Assembly: GCA_027593305.1 (NCBI GenBank)
Contig: JAQCJA010000003.1
Span: 1 to 32,559, forward strand
Direction of reading: 5' to 3'
Source of the DNA: a bacterium
Lineage (GTDB): Bacteria; Latescibacterota; UBA2968; UBA8231
Length of the DNA: 32,559 bases
The position numbers and the translations under genes are program-made. Shown here in pieces: positions 1 through 8,744 of this stretch. The stretch's first letter is position 1, and the number at the start of each line of letters is the position of its first letter. The notes under the pieces were generated by a model that had not been told where the DNA came from, did not search any database, and saw only the letters and a program-made list of their open reading frames with translations.

Positions 1-2
1 CC

Positions 3-839
3 GGCAAGTTCAGGCTCTATCCGCTGCCCAGCTACCAGTTCCTCAGCCACCATCAGTTCCATCTCTACGGGGCTGATATCGTTTCCGCTTTCAACAACTA
101 CACCCTGCGGCGTTATGACCGCCTGTTGCAGGAATTACGGCCCATCGAGCAGCTGTACCAGGCGAAATTCGGGCAGGCACAGCAGATCCCATACAGTGAC
201 GATCAGCTGCTTGAAGCGATTCAACCTTTGTTGAATCTCGTCAACGCCCGCTACATCGTGACCCCCCGCCCGCTCGGCCTCGACGCGCAGAATTTCCCCG
301 AAGTATTTGCCGCAGAGGGGGTTCGACTTTACGCCAACAGACGGGCCCTGCCCTGGTTCCAACTGCTGCCCAGCTCTGAGGTGATAGAAGACGAAGCCGA
401 AATCCTGCGCATCCTGCGCGATGGCGAGGTAGATCTGGCGTCGACTGTGATCCTCGAAGCGCCGCTGGCGCTGGCGCTACCCGGCGCCGATGCGGACCGC
501 TCCCGAGACTCGATCCAGCTGGAGGAGTACGACTATCACGAAGGTGTGATCCGCGTTCGGGTCTCTGCCGCAGGACCCCGGATGCTCGTGGTCAGCGACA
601 ACTACCATCCCAACTGGCAGGCAACAGTCGATGCGACCCCCGTCGATATCGTACGAGCCAACTACGTCTGGCACGCGGTGGCCATTCCGCCCGGTAACCA
701 CGAGGTCCTGTTTGCCTATCACTCCACTCCGGTTGCGGCGGCGCGCGCTGCCGCCATCGGGTCCCTGCTGATCCTGCTCACATGGGGTGGCAGCACGCTT
801 CGACGTCGGCGGACGTCCGAGCAACCATCACCGCCCTGA
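3..839 (+). CDS. C-terminal part of a YfhO-like membrane protein (5' end outside window)
   Basis: Frame is open from nt 3 through the listed ORF (its 126 'start' is an internal TTG). YfhO-like tail 'RMLVVSDNYHPNWQATVDATPVDIVRANYVWHAVAIPPGNHEVLFAYHS' followed by a terminal TM helix and basic tail. Confidence 0.6.
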   Translation, partial: GKFRLYPLPSYQFLSHHQFHLYGADIVSAFNNYTLRRYDRLLQELRPIEQLYQAKFGQAQQIPYSDDQLLEAIQPLLNLVNARYIVTPRPLGLDAQNFPEVFAAEGVRLYANRRALPWFQLLPSSEVIEDEAEILRILRDGEVDLASTVILEAPLALALPGADADRSRDSIQLEEYDYHEGVIRVRVSAAGPRMLVVSDNYHPNWQATVDATPVDIVRANYVWHAVAIPPGNHEVLFAYHSTPVAAARAAAIGSLLILLTWGGSTLRRRRTSEQPSPP

Positions 840-1736
840 GCGTTGTCTCACGGTTCGCGCGACCATGCTCGCGGCCCGAAGGGGATGTCGCAGTCCTCGT
901 CGTACCGTATGCCAGAGGATCCGGGTCTTTGCTGCGAGCCTCTCGTTGTCCTGGCGAAAAGACCTGAGCTGATCCTCCATATTTCGGCCGCTTTCCTGCT
1001 CGAGGTCGGCCAGTCGGGCCCGAAACAGCACTCCGACCTCCTCGCACAGAATTCGGTCGAGCCGGTTCCAGGACTCCAGCGCCTGCAGGTCGCGCGAAGG
1101 AAGCTGCGGTTTCGTGCCGCGGCGCACGTTCACGCGGCGATAGTACGGCGTGTTCCAACCCAATCGATGTCCCCAATCGAGCAATGCCTCGTCAAATGAC
1201 TCCATGGGCGCGACCAGGACACGGGATCGAGCCGCCTCCAGAGCCAGTTCCAGGTCGGTTTCGTCCATGGCTCGTGTCAGCGGCATGCCATCAAATTCCC
1301 GGGCACCACTCAGATAACGGACCTGGTTGTTGTCGAACAGGGCCAGCGGGCTTCGCTCGCACCAATCGGCAAGTGGCAGCTCAATTTCGGCGGGGATTTC
1401 AGGCAGCCAGGCCAGAGGCTCAGCCTTGAGATGGGCCATATGAGAGATCACGCGGCGCACAGGATCGCGAACCATGGCCATCGCCTGACCCTGCGGCCAG
1501 GAGCCGTCGAAGGAGCGGTGGGCACCAAGCGCCTGCGGTGGCATCCGGCCGGCATTCGCCGCCGCAAGCGGCGTCTGGTGCTTCCCATGGAACCACTGGG
1601 GGATCAGATAGAGAAACGTAGAGTACTGCCGATCAAGCACCCAGCGGAGGGTGGAACCACCGGTCTTGGGGATATGGATGAACAAAACGGTCTGAGGTAC
1701 AGCGTCTTCCTGCGTCACCAAATGGCCTCTTTTCAT
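828..1736 (-). CDS. Sulfotransferase-family protein
   Basis: N-terminal PAPS-binding-like motif 'VLFIHIPKTGGSTLRWVL' and 'AMVRDPVRRVISHM'. Start set at internal ATG (MKRGHLV); the upstream ORF extension looks non-coding. Confidence 0.72.
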   Translation of the reverse strand: MKRGHLVTQEDAVPQTVLFIHIPKTGGSTLRWVLDRQYSTFLYLIPQWFHGKHQTPLAAANAGRMPPQALGAHRSFDGSWPQGQAMAMVRDPVRRVISHMAHLKAEPLAWLPEIPAEIELPLADWCERSPLALFDNNQVRYLSGAREFDGMPLTRAMDETDLELALEAARSRVLVAPMESFDEALLDWGHRLGWNTPYYRRVNVRRGTKPQLPSRDLQALESWNRLDRILCEEVGVLFRARLADLEQESGRNMEDQLRSFRQDNERLAAKTRILWHTVRRGLRHPLRAASMVARTVRQRSGR

Positions 1737-1945
1737 CGGTTCTTCACGGTGTGAACTCAACCACCCTCGTCCCCCGGGACGCCGGCGTCCAGGGCATGAG
1801 CCATACATTGAGGCAGCCTCCCAGGCCGTCGAATAAGACCACACGACGGGACGAATCCGCGAGTATGGTATCGATCTCAGCGCGACTGGCACGGATCTAG
1901 CTTGAGTCTCGGCCCAAAAAAATCTATCTTACCATCCAACCACAT

Positions 1946-1961
1946 GGTGACAGATGTCACA
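1946..1961. promoter_or_regulatory. Candidate CRP/FNR-family operator (GGTGA-N6-TCACA)
   Basis: GGTGACAGATGTCACA, containing the dyad GTGACA-GA-TGTCAC, in the divergent intergenic region. Confidence 0.35.
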
Positions 1962-2079
1962 TCGTCGTGGTTCAGGGCGCAGTATTTTGTTGTGTGAAGC
2001 TCCAGACGGCGGGGTGCCAAACGAACGTATCTCCTGATTTCACCCTAGCTTGGCTCCTGAAAACGAACCCAAAAAGTGC

Positions 2080-2108
2080 TTGACACTCCAAAACCGCCGC
2101 AATATTAT
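2080..2108 (+). promoter_or_regulatory. Sigma70-type promoter of the surface-protein transcription unit
   Basis: TTGACA (2080-2085), 17-nt spacer, TATTAT (2103-2108). Confidence 0.7.
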
Positions 2109-2114
2109 AAGGCT

Positions 2115-2411
2115 CCCCTCACGCCTTCGTGGCATGGGGAGGTCTGCGTACTCCCAAATGGTGAGTGCGCTGGCTGTTATGGAACAGCAAGACAGGCCAA
2201 AAGGAATTCACAGGGTGAACCGCCGAAAGGAGGGGAAGGCGTCGAAGTCGCAAGCAATCCAAAAGAGCGGGTGTCGGTCGCTCGAGGACACTTGCCGTTG
2301 AAACCGATTCTCTCAAAAAAGCGATTCACAGTAATCTTCCTGATGGACAAGAACAACGTCCGCAGACTGCAGTTTCAAACAGGGAGCAGGGCTCCTTGAG
2401 GAGGAAAGAAG
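2115..2411 (+). promoter_or_regulatory. Long structured 5' leader, candidate cis-regulatory RNA
   Basis: About 295 nt between the promoter and ATG 2412. Perfect hairpins GCTGTT-ATGG-AACAGC (2173-2188) and TTCAC-AGG-GTGAA (2207-2219), pseudoknot-like helices at 2265-2297, and alternative pairing at the Shine-Dalgarno (2383-2404). Confidence 0.5.
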
Positions 2412-5400
2412 ATGCAGTATAGGAAATGCGTAGCCCTTTTTGCCGCCATGTTGGTTGGCTTCGGGGTCGTAGCTGTAGACGCCGCTACCGTCCACAGCAT
2501 CACGATCGTGTCGCCATCTGACAGCGGTGCACTCCGAGGTATTGACTCGACCTTCACAGTCCAGGCCAAAGTCCTCGATTTCACCCCGAACGATTCACTC
2601 GAGGTGATTTTTTATCTGCTGACGGCCAATGATTCGACGGTCGTGTCTGATGTCCAGAATCTCCACAGCGGCACCGGTCGAGCACTTGCCTCAATCATTG
2701 GTAAGGCTATCAAGACCACGGCTGGTGTGGCCCAGAAGGTGAGAACATCAACTGGGCAGGTTCTGAACTCGAGTTCCAGTCTTGCCGACGTAATCGTGGG
2801 CAAAGCGAAGGTCGGAACGGTTGACGAGGGTGCCCTCATCGCCGTCCGCGCCACGCGCGGCCGGGTCCTCAAAACGTCCACGTGGTTCCAGGGTGATGCG
2901 GACTCAGTTCGCGCCGTGGCCAGTTCCAACAACGATACCACGACATTTACGTGGTATGGCAAGGTTCATCACTCCAGTGGAACGGTCAACGGCATCCGAG
3001 CTGCTGCCATTTCGATCGACGGAACGGCCACGAACGTGTTGGCGGACACGACAACGCCGAAACTGTCCGCGACAAGTCTCAAGATCAATATCGACGCGGA
3101 TCGTCCGGTCGATGCGGACGCAATGGTGACTGCGACATCGGCAACGGCTCGCGGCAATCGCACCGGCTCACCGGATCTCACCATCGGCGGGCTCGCTAAC
3201 TCCGCCACAAGCGACAAGGTTCTGGGCATCAATGACACCCTGAAGTTGGATGTCAAGCTCGGATCGCAGACGGACGGAGTGTTGATCGGCGACAGTCTCA
3301 CGGTCATCGCCGATGCCTTCGGCAAGTCCTTCGTCGTGAGCAAGTCCGCACGTGCCTCCGACACCCTGCGGTGGCGTCAGGTTATCGCAGAGGGCGACTT
3401 CGCCGACTTTGTCGGTGCGGAGAATGCAAACCACTCCGACACGCTCGCTATCTACCTGGTTGACCTTGCAGGAAACCGCAGTGCTTCGACTGATAGTGCC
3501 ATCAGGGGCGTGACACTCGGCGTGACCTTCTTTGTTGACGCCAAGAAGCCAGTCCTCGACGGCCAGGTGGTCAACGGAGACACAATTCTTCCTGTCAGCA
3601 ATGACACCATTTCCGACGGCAGCCTGAATACGGGTGTCTCCCACGATCTCAATCCCGTAACCTACAATCTGCCTGAAGCCCTCGACACGCTGTTTGTCAC
3701 AGTCGGCAACACGGTGTTGAAGATCAGCAACAATGATCAGACCAAGACCAACACCGCCCTACTCAAGAGCGCGACGAAGCGTGTCAACTTCACGGCCGTC
3801 GGCAATCAGAGCGACACTCCAAGCGGCGGCGACTCTATCTTCGTCTCGAACAGCGATGGAACGTCCCCGGTCAAGTTTGGCGGCCAGGGCGGCCAGGACG
3901 TCGTAACTGGCGATAGCACAATCACCACGGGCGTGCACACCATCAAGTTCAAGGCACAGGATCTGGCCGGTAACGTTGGTCCTGAATTGACACGCACAAA
4001 TGTGTATGTCGATGTCGATGACATAAACCTTGCTCGTCTGTTCCCGACTGCAGCATCGGGGCTGGACACCTTGGAAGAAACAACAGCCAAGATCGTCTTC
4101 CGTCTGAGTGAGCACGCTGACAGCGTCCTGATCTCCTACAAGGGCATTGCCGGCAACGACAACGGTGCATCGCGTTTACGCCCGCTGGTCGGTTCCGAGC
4201 TCACCAATATCACAAGCGAGCAGACGTTCACGGTCGATTCGCTCAAGAGCAACAGCCTGTACACGCTGCAACTCATCGCGGCTGACCTGAGCGGGAACTA
4301 CACGAAGACGAGTCTCGACACCTTCGTCTACGACACAACATTCGTCGTTCCCGTCATCGCGACCTTCAAGATCACAGCCAGCTCTTCGGGTTTTGGTAGC
4401 CCGGTCCTGGCTGGAGCCAGTGTGACACTGACGCTGAAGGCTCGTACGGCTGCCGATGCGGCTGCCGTGACCTACAAAGAAGCCGCAGTACTGAAGGTCA
4501 TCGGTGGTTCGGGTGTCACGATTAAGGGAACAGGCGTCGATACTGTTGGTCTTGTAAGCGGTCGCGCAAATCTGAGTGCTGATGACTGGATCGTCGGTGA
4601 GCGTACTGTCACGCTGACTGACACGTCCTCCATCGACACTCTCGCCGTGAGCGTCCTGGACTGCACGGATATCACCAATCTCTACACCGGCAAGCTCGAT
4701 TCATCGATCGTGGTCAATCCCGCAGCCTATCAGCAGATCGCGCTGAGTGCTGCTGACACGGTTGGACAGGGCGACAATTTCTGGGTGGGCGTGACGCTGG
4801 CTGACAAGTATGGCAACACGCGCGACAAGGACAATCGCTTTGTTGAGGTCACCACCACTGCTCTCGGCGTGCAGCACCCCATCGGTGCCATCGCTGTCAC
4901 TAAGGGCACTGGCGGCTTCTGGGCCAACAGCCAGGGTTACGCAGGTAACCTCACTCTGACGGTCCGTGACATTGTTGACACGCTCAAGAGCACAGGTCCA
5001 GACGCACTGGGCAACCAGTTCACCTACGGCACACTCAGTCTGTATGTCGACGGTGATGGGGCCACGGTCCTCGCAGAGCCCGACACGCTGATCGCCCAGG
5101 ATTACATGGGCGCCAGTGGTGCAGGGGATCAGGGCGGTTTCGTCCTGCTGACCTTCCCGGCCTCTGCTGACCACAGCACGCTTACCGGTTACCGTATTTA
5201 CCGCGATATCAGCGTCGATTACGACGCCGACAGCACGGGCGCTCTTGTGGCCCTGGCTGCGCCCACCACCGCAATGGTGCCGTGGGGTCGCATCGACGCC
5301 GTTCCTGGCGAAAATGTGATGCGCGTCGTTGTCGCAACCCTCGATGGTGATGCTACCACATATGGTGTTGCAGCCGAGCGCGGCAACCTGACCACGAAGG

Positions 5401-6926
5401 AGGCCTTCGACGCCGCCGACGCCGTCAGTACGCCGTACGAGCTCATGGCTCAGACTATGTTGAAGAGCATGGAAGTCGCCCAGGCTGTCCCCGGTGCGCC
5501 AGTATTCGCCACGCTCACACCGGAGGCTCTCGCCTTCAGTGCGGAGGGTGTCGTACCGCGCCTGAAGACAGTAGAGGGTGTGCTTCTCTCCCAGGTCCGT
5601 CAGAGTGAATCCGTCAAGGCGATCGATAACATCCCGCCCGCCGCGGTTCCATTCATGCAGGCTCGGGATACCCAGGGTGACGCAGGCGGCAGTATCACTG
5701 TGCAGTGGGCCAAGTCGGTCGACGACAAGATGCTGACCACAACCGTTCCCAACGCAGTCGGTGGAGTCAATACATTCACCACCGTCGGCGTCCAGGGTTA
5801 CAATGTCTACCGTAAGCTCGGTGACGCCGCATGGCAGCTGGTTGGCCAGGCAGGCGCTGGCGAGACGTCCTTTGAGGATGCAACGGTGTTCAACGGTGTG
5901 CGCTACAGCTACAAGGTTGAAGCGCGCGACGCAGACAACGTTACCACCTCCGAGATCCAGAAGTCGGCAATGGCCATTCGCAACAATGTCGTTGATGCCA
6001 ACGGCAGCCGGATTGCCGGTCTCTTCGGCGCAGATGTCCGCGTCGACTATGACGACTTCTTCATCTTCGCGGACAACTTCGGCCTCACGGCTGGATCGGA
6101 GTCCTTTGACTCGGCCTTCGATCTGAGCCCGAACAATGCGGTCGATTTTGACGACTTCTTCGTCTTCGCCGATAACTTCGGCCGCGAGATGGTTGGGGTT
6201 GGCAAGGTTGTTCCGACGATGACGGGTCTGAACAGTGACGCACGCTACTACCTCGAAGCCGGCACTGAGTTGCCGCGCATCGGTGAAGAGTTGAGTGTCG
6301 CAGTCAGTCTCGAGGACTTCATCGAGGTTCGCGGTTATGGCCTCACTGTCGAGTTCGACAACGAGCTTCTCGAGTTTGTCGAGACGCGTGTCGTCGACAA
6401 CCTCCTGGGCGAGAAGGATCTGGCTGCACCGCAGGTCTTCGCACAGGCTGACGGCAAGGTTTCTATCGCCGCGTTCGGTAACACCGCAAGTGAAGGTGGT
6501 CTCGGCCTGAATCTGATCTTCCGCACCAGGCAGGAGATTCAGGACAGTTATATCGAGCTCACCAATGGCACCCTGCAGGACGGCACCTACGGCCTGAACC
6601 AGATCACGACTCCGGTCTCGGTACGGATTGAGACTCGTCCAGAGGTATACGCTCTGGCCGACAACTATCCGAACCCGTTCAACCCGGAGACGACGATCAA
6701 GTATCAGCTCCCGGAGGCAGGCCAGGTTCGCCTGGAGGTTTACAACATGCTCGGTCAGGCCGTGAAGACGCTGGTTGATAACCAGTTCCAGAACGCTGGC
6801 CGGTATACACTCCAGTGGGACGCCACCAACAACAGCGGGCAGCCCTTGTCCTCTGGTGTCTACTTCTACCGCATCGTTGCGGGCGGAGAGTATCAGAGTC
6901 ACAAGAAGATGCTTCTGCTGAAGTAG
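2412..6926 (+). CDS. Large secreted/surface protein: Ig-like repeats, FnIII, dockerin-like pair, cohesin-like domain, FlgD/T9SS-like C-terminal domain
   Basis: Signal peptide 'MQYRKCVALFAAMLVGFGVVAVDA'; 'VRVDYDDFFIFADNFG...AVDFDDFFVFADNFG'; C-terminus 'LADNYPNPFNPETTIKYQLPEAGQVRLEVYNMLGQAVKTLV...GVYFYRIVAGGEYQSHKKMLLLK'. Shine-Dalgarno GAGGAGG. Confidence 0.88.
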   Translation: MQYRKCVALFAAMLVGFGVVAVDAATVHSITIVSPSDSGALRGIDSTFTVQAKVLDFTPNDSLEVIFYLLTANDSTVVSDVQNLHSGTGRALASIIGKAIKTTAGVAQKVRTSTGQVLNSSSSLADVIVGKAKVGTVDEGALIAVRATRGRVLKTSTWFQGDADSVRAVASSNNDTTTFTWYGKVHHSSGTVNGIRAAAISIDGTATNVLADTTTPKLSATSLKINIDADRPVDADAMVTATSATARGNRTGSPDLTIGGLANSATSDKVLGINDTLKLDVKLGSQTDGVLIGDSLTVIADAFGKSFVVSKSARASDTLRWRQVIAEGDFADFVGAENANHSDTLAIYLVDLAGNRSASTDSAIRGVTLGVTFFVDAKKPVLDGQVVNGDTILPVSNDTISDGSLNTGVSHDLNPVTYNLPEALDTLFVTVGNTVLKISNNDQTKTNTALLKSATKRVNFTAVGNQSDTPSGGDSIFVSNSDGTSPVKFGGQGGQDVVTGDSTITTGVHTIKFKAQDLAGNVGPELTRTNVYVDVDDINLARLFPTAASGLDTLEETTAKIVFRLSEHADSVLISYKGIAGNDNGASRLRPLVGSELTNITSEQTFTVDSLKSNSLYTLQLIAADLSGNYTKTSLDTFVYDTTFVVPVIATFKITASSSGFGSPVLAGASVTLTLKARTAADAAAVTYKEAAVLKVIGGSGVTIKGTGVDTVGLVSGRANLSADDWIVGERTVTLTDTSSIDTLAVSVLDCTDITNLYTGKLDSSIVVNPAAYQQIALSAADTVGQGDNFWVGVTLADKYGNTRDKDNRFVEVTTTALGVQHPIGAIAVTKGTGGFWANSQGYAGNLTLTVRDIVDTLKSTGPDALGNQFTYGTLSLYVDGDGATVLAEPDTLIAQDYMGASGAGDQGGFVLLTFPASADHSTLTGYRIYRDISVDYDADSTGALVALAAPTTAMVPWGRIDAVPGENVMRVVVATLDGDATTYGVAAERGNLTTKEAFDAADAVSTPYELMAQTMLKSMEVAQAVPGAPVFATLTPEALAFSAEGVVPRLKTVEGVLLSQVRQSESVKAIDNIPPAAVPFMQARDTQGDAGGSITVQWAKSVDDKMLTTTVPNAVGGVNTFTTVGVQGYNVYRKLGDAAWQLVGQAGAGETSFEDATVFNGVRYSYKVEARDADNVTTSEIQKSAMAIRNNVVDANGSRIAGLFGADVRVDYDDFFIFADNFGLTAGSESFDSAFDLSPNNAVDFDDFFVFADNFGREMVGVGKVVPTMTGLNSDARYYLEAGTELPRIGEELSVAVSLEDFIEVRGYGLTVEFDNELLEFVETRVVDNLLGEKDLAAPQVFAQADGKVSIAAFGNTASEGGLGLNLIFRTRQEIQDSYIELTNGTLQDGTYGLNQITTPVSVRIETRPEVYALADNYPNPFNPETTIKYQLPEAGQVRLEVYNMLGQAVKTLVDNQFQNAGRYTLQWDATNNSGQPLSSGVYFYRIVAGGEYQSHKKMLLLK
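6019..6183 (+). repeat. Tandem dockerin-like (EF-hand-type) repeats within the surface protein
   Basis: Two copies of VD(Y/F)DDFF(I/V)FADNFG; the second is preceded by a loop-like 'DLSPNNAVDFDD'. Confidence 0.65.
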
Positions 6927-7036
6927 GCGGTAGCTTCGCGATGTAAGTGAAATGGGACCCCGCCTAGTGCGGTGGGCCAGGTGGTTATCCTGCAGTGCGA
7001 CCATTTAAGTGCTGAACAATAGAGGGGATTTACGGA

Positions 7037-8578
7037 ATGCAGACAATGCGCAGGGCCACTCCGATCGCCCTCGCCCTCTTCCTCGCACTGGTAAGCGGAG
7101 CTTTCGCTGGCGCAAATCAAGGCGTTACATTCTCGCTTACTAGTTCGGAGACGATTTCAGGGGTGGGGCCGGGTGCATCGGTCACTCTCGACATAGCCGG
7201 AAGCGGCTTCGTCGGTATCAAGAATCTGGATGTCTACGTCACGGTGTCCGACCCCGAGGCTTTTGATCTCGGGGCCGTCAGCGTGGTACCTTTCACTGGT
7301 TGGTTTCCATTGGCCGGACAACTCGTCTCTGGCACCACGGACCAAGTTCGTGTTGGCGCGGCGCTCCTGGGCGCCGGCGGTGTCACTGGCGATGGATCGT
7401 TCACCGTGACATTGACCACCTCAGCGACTTTCACGACTGAGACTGAGGCGACCGTTACGGTAACTCTGATCTCAGTGGGGCCGTCATCCAGCGACCGCGA
7501 CGAGTTCCACGGGGGGGGGGCCCCTTGGTTGGCAGTACAGCTGAACCCGCCGGTGTCGGACCCAACGTTGACCGCCTCCTCGGCAACCGACATCAGCACC
7601 GATTTCTCAAGTGTCGGTGACGGAAATGTCGCAGACGGCAGCGATGGTGAAGTCACACTCTCTGCTGTATTCGCAAACGAAACAGGTGCCGCGACGGCTG
7701 GCCAGGCAATAACATGGACCATCGTCAACAACGGATCTGAGTCGATCTTCGTGCTCGGTAGCACGGTATCCGAGATTGCGTCGGGCGCAACAAGGGTTGT
7801 CAGTGCCACCAGTGGTTCCGGTGGTGCCAGTGCGCTCGTTCTGGATGCTGAAGGTGATAAGTTCGCCGGCAGTACCAGCGCCTCGGTAACGGCAAGTACG
7901 TCCGCCGCGAACTCAGAGGGCGCAACACTGGCTCTCAGTGTTGCCTACTCTGTGACGTGGGACGTCCCGGTACCGGCTGAGTTAGCCAGTTTTGCCGCCG
8001 ATGTCACGGGCGACTCGGATGTTCAGTTGCAGTGGGCCGTCTCTTCGCAGACGAACAATCTGGGTTGGGAAGTCTATCGCAGCGCAGACAACGACGTGTT
8101 CGAGCGTGTCAGTGGCCTGATCTCTGGCGACGGTACCAGTGACACGTTCCGGACGTTTGACTTCCTCGATTCCGAGTTGCCAGCGACGGATGTCCTGTTC
8201 TACTACCTGCGTCAGATCGACCTCAACGGAACTGTTACACGCTCAAACGTCATCGAGGTCAAGTTGGCCCCGACCGCCGTGCTTGAGCAGGCGCTTCCGT
8301 TGGCGACCGCACTGGCACAGAATTTCCCGAACCCATTCAACCCCGAAACGACGATTCACTTCGACCTGGCCACGGAAAGCGGAATCAGTCTCCGCATCTT
8401 TGACATGACAGGGCAAGTGGTTCGGACTCTCGTGCGGGGCAGCCTCCCAGCTGGCAGCTACACAGAGCTCTGGGATGGTCGGAATGAGTTGGGCATCAGG
8501 GTGGGTAGCGGTGTCTACTTCTACGAGCTGCAGGCTGGTTCCTTCAGTTCCAAAAAGAAGATGACGCTTCTCCAGTAG
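7037..8578 (+). CDS. Secreted/surface protein with cohesin-like N-terminal region and FlgD/T9SS-like C-terminal domain
   Basis: Signal peptide 'RRATPIALALFLALVSGAFA'; C-terminus 'LAQNFPNPFNPETTIHFDLATESGISLRIFDMTGQVVRTLV...GVYFYELQAGSFSSKKKMTLLQ'. Shine-Dalgarno GAGGGG. Confidence 0.82.
   Translation: MQTMRRATPIALALFLALVSGAFAGANQGVTFSLTSSETISGVGPGASVTLDIAGSGFVGIKNLDVYVTVSDPEAFDLGAVSVVPFTGWFPLAGQLVSGTTDQVRVGAALLGAGGVTGDGSFTVTLTTSATFTTETEATVTVTLISVGPSSSDRDEFHGGGAPWLAVQLNPPVSDPTLTASSATDISTDFSSVGDGNVADGSDGEVTLSAVFANETGAATAGQAITWTIVNNGSESIFVLGSTVSEIASGATRVVSATSGSGGASALVLDAEGDKFAGSTSASVTASTSAANSEGATLALSVAYSVTWDVPVPAELASFAADVTGDSDVQLQWAVSSQTNNLGWEVYRSADNDVFERVSGLISGDGTSDTFRTFDFLDSELPATDVLFYYLRQIDLNGTVTRSNVIEVKLAPTAVLEQALPLATALAQNFPNPFNPETTIHFDLATESGISLRIFDMTGQVVRTLVRGSLPAGSYTELWDGRNELGIRVGSGVYFYELQAGSFSSKKKMTLLQ
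7511..7520 (+). repeat. Homopolymeric G10 tract inside a surface-protein CDS
   Basis: cgagttccac GGGGGGGGGG ccccttgg. Confidence 0.9.
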
Positions 8579-8590
8579 TTCGAATTGTCA

Positions 8591-8609
8591 AACTCCGGTC
8601 ATCGGAGTT
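8591..8609 (+). other. Hairpin downstream of surface-protein gene
   Basis: AACTCCG-GTCAT-CGGAGTT perfect stem just 5' of the terminator. Confidence 0.5.
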
Positions 8610-8619
8610 GCTCGGAAAA

Positions 8620-8658
8620 GCCGCCAGTCCCAGCCGGGACTGGCGGCTTCGTTGTTTT
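8620..8658 (+). terminator. Rho-independent terminator
   Basis: GCCGCCAGTCCC-AGCC-GGGACTGGCGGC followed by TTCGTTGTTTT. Confidence 0.9.
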
Positions 8659-8744
8659 CTCGCACGCACATGGTTGCCCACCAATTTCATCCCGGCTATA
8701 TTCGCCTCCCACACAATGGTACTCGCACGAGTGACAAGGGCCTG

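Noticed and set aside
2050-2399. Small ORFs (83 and 107 aa) in the 5' leader
   Set aside because: No clear RBS, the listed starts lie at or before the promoter, and the composition is not protein-like. Structured RNA is the better reading.
6955-6977. Imperfect hairpin between the two plus-strand surface genes as a terminator
   Set aside because: Stem has bulges and there is no U-tract, so it does not support a terminator call.
4701-7004. 767-aa antisense ORF opposite the large surface protein
   Set aside because: Shadow ORF: the plus strand has signal peptide, domain motifs, RBS and terminator, while the antisense product has no recognisable family and spans the whole plus-strand C-terminus.
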